From NCBI GenBank assembly GCA_017553665.1, contig JAFZKM010000001.1, positions 1-6,428 of the forward strand: a DNA stretch of 6,428 nt. Reading direction: 5' to 3'. Made by a program: the position numbers and the translations under genes. Of this stretch, positions 1 through 5,812 are shown one piece after another. This DNA comes from Lachnospiraceae bacterium (GTDB taxonomy: Bacteria; Bacillota_A; Clostridia; Lachnospirales; Lachnospiraceae). Under the pieces are notes generated by a model, which worked only from the letters and a program-made list of their open reading frames with translations, was not told where the DNA came from and searched no databases. Every line of letters starts with the position of its first letter. The first letter of the stretch is position 1.

Positions 1-382
1 CATTGACGGCGATTTCCTGAAGAGCCGGGGAGCGGAGTGCATGAGATATCTGCTGAAGACCTATTCCGACACGATAGATGTGGTATTCAGCCATAATGAC
101 GAGATGACCTTAGGAGCGATCCCCGAGATCGAGAAGGCCGGTTTTGTGCCCGGCAAGGATATCATCATCATTTCGATAGACGGCGGCCAGGAGGCCATCG
201 ACGTGCTCAAAGAGGGCAGGATAAACTGCGTTGTCGAGTGCACGCCGAAACTCGGAAAGGCGCTGATGGAGACCGTTCTGATGCTCAAAGCGGGCGAGAA
301 TGTCGACGCGGTCATCCATCCGGAGGAGCAGGTTTTCAGCGACGAGCAGGATCTTTCACAGCTCGCGCCGAGAGGATATTGA
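1..382 (+). CDS. YtfQ-like periplasmic sugar-binding protein, C-terminal part (5' truncated by window edge)
   Basis: The reading frame is open from base 2 to the TGA at 380-382 and gives 126 residues. The gene begins outside the window, so the ATG at 41 is internal. The visible part is the C-terminal half of a type I periplasmic binding protein (Peripla_BP_4 family). It has HNDEMTLGAI at visible residues 31-40, GKDI at 51-54, SIDGG at 58-62, a CTPKLG segment near 80-85, and an RGY C-terminus. From memory this pattern follows E. coli YtfQ, the galactofuranose-binding protein, closely in this half. The N-terminus is missing, so lipoprotein, soluble or membrane-anchored form cannot be told. Its stop lies 18 bases before a sensor kinase gene and not beside the transporter genes. 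I infer a sensing role: it would bind the sugar outside the cell and report to the kinase. A plain transport subunit of an upstream transporter is the alternative. Family is confident; ligand and role are not. Confidence 0.88.
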   Translation, partial: IDGDFLKSRGAECMRYLLKTYSDTIDVVFSHNDEMTLGAIPEIEKAGFVPGKDIIIISIDGGQEAIDVLKEGRINCVVECTPKLGKALMETVLMLKAGENVDAVIHPEEQVFSDEQDLSQLAPRGY

Positions 383-400
383 GCATAGCGGAGAAGGACT

Positions 401-1870
401 ATGGCAGAACGGATAAGGAAGGAAAAGAGCATACTCGGCCGGATCAACGATCTGAGCCACAAGCTGGTGCTGATGCTGGTGTTCCCGATCATCATCAGCC
501 TGGTCCTCATGCTCTTTTATGCCTGGAAATATCACAGCGCGATCGCGAGAATGGAAACGATCGCGGACCTGAAGACCGCCGTTGCCGAGGACATCCCGGG
601 CGCGGCGTGGAACGTGGTCAGCGGACGCGAGACCTTCCCGGAGAGCAATATTTACAATAAGATCCACGACGTGGATTACACGATAGAGACGATCACCGAC
701 CGGACAGGTTCGGAGAACCGTCTTTCGCTGATAGTCGCGAGCCGTACGATGCAGACGCTGGAGAATTATGTCAACCGCATCCGCGACAATATTGACAATG
801 AGATACCCGTAGTTCAGAACGAAGAGGTCCTCGCGGAGATCAGAGGCGTGGCGTCGCTTGTCGACAGCATGCTGAACGACTACATCGCGCAGGAGATACA
901 TTCCGCGGCGCAGATGAGCCTGAGCCTGAGGATCGTCATAATACTCACCGCGGTCGCAGAAGTGATCATCGTAGTGATCGCCCTGCTGCTCAGAAACAGC
1001 ACGGTTAAGGCCACGGCGGATTCCGTGCGCCAGCCCATCGAGCGCTTAGAGGCGGTTGCCGCGCAGCTCGCGGAAGGAACGCTTGACGCGAGGCTTCCCG
1101 ATACCGATGTTTCGGAGCTGCGGAACCTGACCATGCAGGTAAATACGATGGCGGACCGCCTGGAAAACATGATGGAGCAGAGCCAGAAGGACGGCAGGAA
1201 CCTGCGAAAGGCGGAACTCAGGACCCTTCAGACGCAGATAAACCCGCATTTCCTGTACAATACGCTTGACGCGATCGTCTGGAAGGCGGAGGCCGGCGAG
1301 AAGGACGAGGTCATCCATCTGACCAGCGCGCTGTCGGATTTCTTCAGGATCAGCCTTTCGTCCGGCGCGGACTGGATACCGATCAGCCAGGAAAAGAAGC
1401 ACATCGAGGGCTATCTGAAGATCCAGCAGACCAGATACCGCGACATCATGGAATACGAGATCGACATTCCCGACGAGATCGGCGGGTACTATATATTAAA
1501 GCTCCTGCTGCAGCCGCTGGTTGAGAACGCGCTGTATCACGGCATCAAGATCAAACGCGGCGGCGGAAAGATAACCGTAAAGGGCAGGCTCGAGGACGGA
1601 TACCTGGTATTCAGCGTGCGCGACACGGGTTCCGGCATGACGAAGGAGCAGCTGAAGGACCTCAGCGAGAGGATGAAGAAGGGCCAGCCCACGGTCAGCG
1701 AGGGCTCGGGCGGATTCGGACTTGTAAATGTCAATCTGCGCATAAGACTTTATTATAACCAGGCCGAAGGTTTGAATATCGAAAGCGGCGCGGACGGCAC
1801 CGAAGTGAGCTTCAGGGTGCCCTGCCGCACGAGAGAGGAGATTTCCGACAATGAAAGTGTTTCTGGCTGA
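401..1870 (+). CDS. Membrane sensor histidine kinase, YesM/LytS type
   Basis: This 489-residue sensor kinase should autophosphorylate on histidine and pass phosphate to the regulator encoded next. A first membrane helix lies at about residues 22-41, followed by a ~130-residue extracellular region and a second helix at about 175-197. A HAMP-like linker (about 198-255) and a short coiled coil come next. The His_kinase domain (PF06580 type) has QTQINPHFLYNTLDAI, with H283 the likely phosphoacceptor. The HATPase_c domain has an N box PLVENALYHGI (372-382), a G1 box DTGSGM (408-413) and a glycine-rich GSGGFGLVNV (435-444). The start at 401 has GGAGAAGG (390-397) just upstream. It is short for a YesM kinase: the extracellular part looks helical and has no obvious Cache domain, which suits sensing through a partner protein. 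The upstream sugar-binding protein gene ends 18 bases away, and the 3' end overlaps the regulator gene. Family assignment is firm; the signal is inferred. Confidence 0.95.
   Translation: MAERIRKEKSILGRINDLSHKLVLMLVFPIIISLVLMLFYAWKYHSAIARMETIADLKTAVAEDIPGAAWNVVSGRETFPESNIYNKIHDVDYTIETITDRTGSENRLSLIVASRTMQTLENYVNRIRDNIDNEIPVVQNEEVLAEIRGVASLVDSMLNDYIAQEIHSAAQMSLSLRIVIILTAVAEVIIVVIALLLRNSTVKATADSVRQPIERLEAVAAQLAEGTLDARLPDTDVSELRNLTMQVNTMADRLENMMEQSQKDGRNLRKAELRTLQTQINPHFLYNTLDAIVWKAEAGEKDEVIHLTSALSDFFRISLSSGADWIPISQEKKHIEGYLKIQQTRYRDIMEYEIDIPDEIGGYYILKLLLQPLVENALYHGIKIKRGGGKITVKGRLEDGYLVFSVRDTGSGMTKEQLKDLSERMKKGQPTVSEGSGGFGLVNVNLRIRLYYNQAEGLNIESGADGTEVSFRVPCRTREEISDNESVSG
1836..1840 (+). promoter_or_regulatory. 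Ribosome binding site of the response regulator, inside the kinase gene
   Basis: AGGAG lies 10 bases before the ATG at 1851, within the last codons of the kinase gene. It supports 1851 as the regulator start even though this overlaps the kinase stop by 20 bases. Such an overlap suggests translational coupling, which would keep kinase and regulator levels matched. Confidence 0.7.
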
Positions 1871-3107
1871 TGACGAGATAGTGGTAAGAGAGGGCATCAG
1901 AGAGTCCTTCCCGTGGGACGAGACGCCCTATACGCTGGTCGGCGAGGCGCCCGACGGGGAAATGGCGCTCCCTATGATCAGGGACACGAACCCGGACATT
2001 GTGATCACCGATATCAAAATGCCCTTCATGGACGGCATCGAGCTGTGCAGGACACTGCGCGCGCAGATGCCCTGGATCGGGATCATCGTGCTCAGCGGTT
2101 ACGATGAATTCGAGTACGCGCGCCAGTGCATACAGCTCGGCGTGCGCGAATACCTCTTAAAGCCGATCAATGCCGAGGAACTGCGGACCGTTCTCGATAA
2201 GGTGAGCGCCCAGCTTAAGGAAGAAAGAAAAACACTCGAGCATGCGGCGAGCCTGCGTGCCCGTATGGAGGGCGACGGCAAGTTTGTAAAGGAGAAGCTT
2301 ATCGGTTCGCTGTTTTCCGATGAGGCGGCCGAAAAAGACGCGGACAATGTATTGAAGCAGCTGGCCGCGATGGGCTGTCCGCTCCCCGCGAAGTATTATG
2401 TGGTCATCGACGCCGCGTTCAGCCCCACCGAAGAAGGCCAGGAGGCTGCCGTTTCGCTCGCGGAGAGCAGCGGAGGCATTGTCCATGCTTCCTCGGGCAG
2501 GGTCGGAACGAGGCTTCTGGTGCTCGGAGATACGGCCGAGGACGCGGAGGAGAGAGCCTACGCGTTCGCTTCGTCTTTGGTAAGGGAACTCGAGCGCTGC
2601 GGCTGCACAGGCATACGCGCCGGCATCGGTGATATCGTTGACGAGCCCGCGAAGATCTACAACAGTTTCAGGGCAGCACGTCATATACGCCACCTGCTCG
2701 TGGAGCGCACGGACGAAAAAGCGATAATCCTCGGTGTCAGGGAGATGGGCGAGGCCGCGGACGACCGCAAGACCCCGTCGGTGATCAGCGAGGCGAAGCT
2801 TTACATGGCGCAGCATTTCGCGGACCCGAACCTGATGCTCCAGGACGTAGCGAAAGCCGTGAATATGAGCAACAGCCGTTTTTCGACCGTATTCTCGCAG
2901 CAGAACGGCCAGACATTTACCGAGTATCTGATCTATCTGCGCCTGAATAAGGCCAAGGAACTGCTGCGCGGCACGAATTTCAAGAGCTCGCAGATCGCGC
3001 GCGAATCCGGTTATAACGACGCGCATTATTTCAGCTATATCTTCAAGAAAAATGTCGGGATCACACCCTCGGAATACCGCCAGCAGTATCAAAACCAACC
3101 CGTGTAA
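1851..3107 (+). CDS. Response regulator with AraC-type DNA-binding domain, YesN type
   Basis: This 418-residue protein is the likely transcription factor partner of the upstream kinase. The N-terminal receiver domain (about 1-120) has all expected residues: acidic pair D7/D8, phosphoacceptor D54 in VITDIKMP, S82 in VLSGYDEFEYA, and K104 in YLLKP. A helical linker (about 115-175) leads to a middle region (about 180-290). Its GIGDIVDE...SFRAARHI stretch resembles the degenerate GGDEF-like module common in YesN regulators. The C-terminal AraC domain (about 312-412) has two helix-turn-helix units. The first is around DVAKAVNMSNSRFSTVF, and the second is the family signature around IARESGYNDAHYFSYIFKK, ending GITPSEYR. 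The gene overlaps the kinase by 20 bases and ends 149 bases before the binding-protein gene of the transporter. The likely role is phosphorylation-dependent activation of that transporter promoter. Family assignment is firm; the target is inferred from position. Confidence 0.95.
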   Translation: MKVFLADDEIVVREGIRESFPWDETPYTLVGEAPDGEMALPMIRDTNPDIVITDIKMPFMDGIELCRTLRAQMPWIGIIVLSGYDEFEYARQCIQLGVREYLLKPINAEELRTVLDKVSAQLKEERKTLEHAASLRARMEGDGKFVKEKLIGSLFSDEAAEKDADNVLKQLAAMGCPLPAKYYVVIDAAFSPTEEGQEAAVSLAESSGGIVHASSGRVGTRLLVLGDTAEDAEERAYAFASSLVRELERCGCTGIRAGIGDIVDEPAKIYNSFRAARHIRHLLVERTDEKAIILGVREMGEAADDRKTPSVISEAKLYMAQHFADPNLMLQDVAKAVNMSNSRFSTVFSQQNGQTFTEYLIYLRLNKAKELLRGTNFKSSQIARESGYNDAHYFSYIFKKNVGITPSEYRQQYQNQPV

Positions 3108-3113
3108 AACAAT

Positions 3114-3162
3114 ATTCAACCGTTTTTCGAAAACGTGTAAGAATACGATATAAAATTCAACC
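3114..3162 (+). repeat. Direct repeat ATTCAACC x2, candidate regulator binding sites
   Basis: ATTCAACC occurs at 3114-3121 and again at 3155-3162, with a start-to-start distance of 41 bases. That is close to four helical turns, so both copies face the same side of the DNA. The flanks are AT-rich and partly alike (AA just upstream in both). The downstream copy ends about 15-20 bases before the candidate -35 region, a usual place for an activator. AraC-type regulators commonly bind direct repeats, so these are candidate sites for the regulator encoded just upstream. An eight-base repeat in AT-rich DNA can arise by chance. Confidence 0.4.
3121..3135. repeat. Small inverted repeat CGTTTT-TCG-AAAACG
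   Basis: Six-base arms CGTTTT (3121-3126) and AAAACG (3130-3135) flank TCG, 13 bases after the regulator stop codon. As RNA it would form a weak AT-rich hairpin. No T-run follows it, so it is a poor intrinsic terminator on the plus strand. It may be an operator or chance. I see no convincing terminator between the regulator and the transporter genes, so read-through is possible. Confidence 0.3.
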
Positions 3163-3181
3163 AAGACGAAACGAACGTTGA

Positions 3182-3210
3182 TTTACCTCATTCATTTTAT
3201 AAGCTATGCT
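3182..3210 (+). promoter_or_regulatory. Candidate promoter for the sugar-binding protein and transporter genes
   Basis: The best sigma-A-like pair is TTTACC (3182-3187) and TATGCT (3205-3210), with a 17-base spacer. Each matches consensus at four of six positions. Transcription would start near 3217 and leave a leader of about 40 bases. TTGATT (3178-3183) and TATAAG (3198-3203) are alternative elements, but their mutual spacing of 14 bases is too short. Weak elements suit an activator-dependent promoter. Position is supported by the AT-rich gap and by the strong ribosome binding site downstream. Confidence 0.45.
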
Positions 3211-3213
3211 TAT
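3199..3213. promoter_or_regulatory. Perfect inverted repeat ATAAGC-TAT-GCTTAT over the -10 region, candidate operator
   Basis: Perfect six-base arms ATAAGC (3199-3204) and GCTTAT (3208-3213) flank a TAT centre, and the repeat covers the candidate -10 element. This is the layout of a repressor operator blocking RNA polymerase. No repressor gene is visible here, so any regulator would be encoded elsewhere. A hairpin near the transcript start or chance symmetry are alternatives. Confidence 0.4.
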
Positions 3214-3256
3214 CCCAGACGCAATGAAACGGCGTTAAATAAAGGAGGAGAATGTA

Positions 3257-4213
3257 ATGAGGAAAATTTCAAAAGTTTTGGCACTTGTTCTGGTTCTTAT
3301 CCTGGCTCTTTCGATGAGCGCCTGCTCAAAGAAGTCGGGAAACATCAAGGTCGGCGTTGTTAACAACCCCCCTTCGGAGTCCGGTTACCGCGAGGCTAAC
3401 GTTAAGGACATGGAAGCAGTTTTCTCAAAGGAAAACGGCTATGATCTGAAGACCTACTACAGCATCAAGAACGACGATCAGCTTCAGGCTGCTCAGGGCT
3501 TCATTACCGAAGGCGTTGATTACCTGCTCATTTCCGCAGCTGAGACTACAGGATGGGATGCAGTTCTCAAGAAGGCTAAGGAAGCCGGCATCAAGGTTTA
3601 CTTATTCGACCGTATGATCGATGTAAGCGAAGACCTCTACGAGGCAGCAGTTGTATCGGATATGGCTAAGGAAGGCGAGACAGCGGTTAACTGGCTGCTC
3701 AGCCAGAACCTTTCCGAGTACAAGGTTATCCACATCCAGGGAGCTATGGGTTCGGACGCGCAGATCGGACGTACAGGCGCTCTTGACGCTCAGTTTGCAT
3801 CGGGCAAGATGACAAAGGTTGTTCAGCAGACAGCTACATGGGATGAGGCAGAAGCTAAGAAGATCGTTGAGTCCGTTATCAACAGCGGTGAAGACTTCAA
3901 CGTAATCTACGCGGAGAACGACGGTATGGCTAAGGGCGCTGTTGCGGCTCTTGACGAGAACGGTATCACTCACGGCGTAGGCGGCAAGGTTATCGTTATG
4001 GGCTTTGACTGCAATAAGTGGGCTCTCAGAGAACTCCTCGCAGGCAAGTGGAACTATGATGGACAGTGCTCACCTTTCCAGGCTCAGATCATCAGCGATC
4101 TGATCAAGGGAACCAAGACTTCATCCACCAAGAAGATCATCAACGAAGAGAAGGGCTTTGACGCTACAACACTTACTCAGAGCGACATCGACACCTACGG
4201 TCTCGGCGAATGA
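3257..4213 (+). CDS. ytfQ: YtfQ-like sugar-binding lipoprotein of an ABC importer
   Basis: This complete 318-residue substrate-binding protein captures sugar outside the membrane and delivers it to the ATPase/permease encoded next. A basic start and hydrophobic stretch (residues 7-19) end in a lipobox MSAC, so C23 should be lipid-anchored. The mature part is a type I periplasmic binding fold (Peripla_BP_4). It has SESGYRE (40-46), TTGWDAVL (97-104), FDRMID (117-122), IQGAMGSDAQIGR (160-172), ENDGMAKGA (220-228) and GFDCNKWA (249-256). These follow E. coli YtfQ in order, and the length matches. The hinge-side segment differs from that of the first binding protein in the window (GFDCNKWA against SIDGGQEA), so the ligand could differ. 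AGGAGG (3243-3248) precedes the ATG by eight bases, and stops are tandem (TGA TAA). Codon use is unlike the neighbours: valine is mostly GTT with no GTG, and alanine mostly GCT. This suggests high expression. The symbol marks family similarity; galactofuranose itself is not proven. Confidence 0.92.
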   Translation: MRKISKVLALVLVLILALSMSACSKKSGNIKVGVVNNPPSESGYREANVKDMEAVFSKENGYDLKTYYSIKNDDQLQAAQGFITEGVDYLLISAAETTGWDAVLKKAKEAGIKVYLFDRMIDVSEDLYEAAVVSDMAKEGETAVNWLLSQNLSEYKVIHIQGAMGSDAQIGRTGALDAQFASGKMTKVVQQTATWDEAEAKKIVESVINSGEDFNVIYAENDGMAKGAVAALDENGITHGVGGKVIVMGFDCNKWALRELLAGKWNYDGQCSPFQAQIISDLIKGTKTSSTKKIINEEKGFDATTLTQSDIDTYGLGE

Positions 4214-4239
4214 TAAAGCAATAAACGAATGAATTCGGA

Positions 4240-4276
4240 CGGCGCAGCTGAGCAATTCCAGGCTGCGCCGTTTTTT
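4240..4276 (+). terminator. Intrinsic terminator/attenuator between binding protein and ATPase genes
   Basis: CGGCGCAGC (4240-4248) pairs perfectly with GCTGCGCCG (4262-4270). A further T-G wobble closes an 11-base loop, and six T residues follow (4271-4276). It lies 27 bases after the binding-protein stop. The next gene has no evident promoter of its own in the 20 bases that remain, so the hairpin probably acts as a partial terminator. That would give plenty of binding-protein transcript and less ATPase/permease transcript, a known pattern in binding-protein-dependent operons. Confidence 0.9.
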
Positions 4277-4286
4277 AACAAACATT

Positions 4287-4292
4287 AGGAGG
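4287..4292 (+). promoter_or_regulatory. Ribosome binding site that sets the ATPase start
   Basis: AGGAGG lies seven bases before the ATG at 4300 but only four before the in-frame GTG at 4297, so 4300 is the better start. The ATG at 4295 is in another frame and meets TGA at once. Confidence 0.75.
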
Positions 4293-4299
4293 GCATGTG

Positions 4300-5811
4300 A
4301 TGGGATCAAACATGCAGGATAACACATTGCTGCAGATGCGTCATATAGAGAAGCGCTTCCCCGGAGTACTCGCGCTTCACAATGTGGATTTTACCCTCAG
4401 AAAGGGTGAGATCCATGCTCTCATGGGCGAAAACGGAGCCGGAAAATCAACCCTTATCAAGATACTTACGGGCGTTTACCAGATGGACGGCGGCGAGATC
4501 ACGATCGACGGAGCGAATGTCAGCATCCGCTCACCGCAGGACGCCCAGAACAAGGGTATCAGTACAGTTTATCAGGAGATCACGCTTTGCCCGAACCTGA
4601 CCGTTGCCGAGAACATGTTCATCGGCAGAGAGACCGGTTCGTGGATAAAGCATAAGGATTACGAAGTACGGGCGGACGAGATACTGAATCATCTCGGCAT
4701 TCCCGCCAGGAGCACCCAGCAGCTCGGAAGCTGCTCCCTTGCGGTACAGCAGATGGTGGCCATCGCGCGCGCGGTGGATATGAAGTGTAAGGTCCTGATC
4801 CTGGACGAGCCCACATCTTCGCTGGACGACAAGGAAGTAAACATGCTCTTTGATCTGATGAGAGATCTGAAGAAGCAGGGCGTGGGCATTATCTTCGTTA
4901 CGCATTTCCTTGAGCAGGTCTACGAGGTCAGCGACCGCATCACGGTACTTCGAAACGGCGAGCTCGTAGGCGAATATCTGACCGAGGAGCTGCCGCAGGT
5001 TGAGCTGGTGGCGAAGATGATCGGTAAGGAGCTGGACGAGCTGAGCGCGCTCGGTGAGAGCGATGAGGAGAATGAAACATCGAAGGAAGTCTTTTACGAG
5101 GCCGAGAATCTTTCGAGCAGCGCCGCGCAGCCTTTCGATTTCTGCATACATCAGGGAGAGGTCAACGGATTTACGGGTCTGCTCGGATCGGGCCGAAGCG
5201 AGAGCGTAAGAGCCATTTTCGGCGCGGACAAGGTAAACGGCGGCAATGTAAAGATCAAGGGAGAGCCCGTTAAGATCACGCGTCCGATCGACGCGATGAA
5301 GCACGGTATCGGATATCTGGCGGAGGACAGAAAGCGTGACGGCATCATTGCCGAGCTCAGTGTAAGAGAGAATATCATACTTGCGCTGCAGGTTATGAAC
5401 GGCTTCTTCAAGCCGATCAGCCGCAGTGAATCCGAAGCATTTGCGGATGAATACATAAAAGTTTTGAATATAAAGACTGCGAGCCGCGAAACACCCGTAG
5501 GGTCACTCAGCGGCGGCAATCAGCAGAAGGTAATACTGGCCAGATGGCTGCTCACGCATCCGGATTACCTGATACTCGACGAGCCGACCCGAGGAATCGA
5601 CGTCGGAACAAAGCTCGAGATACAGAAGCTCGTGCTGAAACTCGCAGAGGAAGGCGTGAGCGTGACTTTCATTTCCTCGGAGGTTGAGGAAATGCTGCGT
5701 ACCTGCAGCCGCCTGATCGTCATGCGCGACAGGCATATCGTGGGTGAGCTCAAAGGACGCGACCTGAATCAGTCGCAGGTAATGAAGACGATAGCGGGAG
5801 GTGAGGCTTGA
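4300..5811 (+). CDS. ytfR: Sugar ABC transporter ATPase, two fused nucleotide-binding domains, YtfR type
   Basis: This 503-residue protein powers sugar import by ATP hydrolysis at the inner face of the membrane, as in MglA, RbsA and YtfR. Domain 1 (about 10-245) has Walker A GENGAGKST (43-51), Q-loop YQE (91-93), a weak signature CSLAVQQM (145-152), Walker B KVLILDEPTSS (164-174) and switch H202. Domain 2 (about 265-503) has a degenerate Walker A GLLGSGRSE (293-301) with arginine in place of lysine. It also has a full signature LSGGNQQK (403-410), Walker B YLILDEPTRG (423-432), and FISSE where the switch histidine would sit. Segments such as QQMVAIARAVDM, VTHFLEQVYEVSDRITVLRNG and SVRENIILALQ match E. 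coli YtfR, as far as I recall it, more closely than RbsA. An acidic linker (about 246-262) joins the halves. Only one base separates its stop from the permease start. A GTG three bases upstream could also start it. Family is very confident; the exact sugar is not. Confidence 0.95.
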   Translation: MGSNMQDNTLLQMRHIEKRFPGVLALHNVDFTLRKGEIHALMGENGAGKSTLIKILTGVYQMDGGEITIDGANVSIRSPQDAQNKGISTVYQEITLCPNLTVAENMFIGRETGSWIKHKDYEVRADEILNHLGIPARSTQQLGSCSLAVQQMVAIARAVDMKCKVLILDEPTSSLDDKEVNMLFDLMRDLKKQGVGIIFVTHFLEQVYEVSDRITVLRNGELVGEYLTEELPQVELVAKMIGKELDELSALGESDEENETSKEVFYEAENLSSSAAQPFDFCIHQGEVNGFTGLLGSGRSESVRAIFGADKVNGGNVKIKGEPVKITRPIDAMKHGIGYLAEDRKRDGIIAELSVRENIILALQVMNGFFKPISRSESEAFADEYIKVLNIKTASRETPVGSLSGGNQQKVILARWLLTHPDYLILDEPTRGIDVGTKLEIQKLVLKLAEEGVSVTFISSEVEEMLRTCSRLIVMRDRHIVGELKGRDLNQSQVMKTIAGGEA

Positions 5812-5812
5812 G

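Noticed and set aside
41..382. A complete small 113-residue protein starting at ATG 41
   Set aside because: The frame stays open to the left edge and the upstream codons continue the same binding-protein fold, so this ATG is internal to a truncated gene.
2157..3164. Long minus-strand open frame (335 codons) opposite the response regulator
   Set aside because: The plus strand here has a complete receiver plus AraC protein with all key residues. The antisense frame gives no recognisable domain and comes from GC-rich codon use on the other strand.
3219..3235. Leader hairpin ACGC...GCGT before the binding-protein gene
   Set aside because: There are only four base pairs with a nine-base loop, too weak to claim a riboswitch or attenuator.
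3225..3238. Possible catabolite control (cre) site TGAAACGGCGTTAA
   Set aside because: Only the left half fits the CcpA site consensus. The central CG and the right half do not, so the match is too poor to report.
3178..3363. Small plus-strand open frame of 61 codons across the promoter and start of the binding-protein gene
   Set aside because: It has no good ribosome binding site, overlaps the promoter elements, and runs out of frame through the signal peptide of the real gene.
4531..5304. Minus-strand open frame of 257 codons opposite the ATPase
   Set aside because: The plus strand encodes intact ABC ATPase motifs through this stretch, and the antisense product shows no domain.
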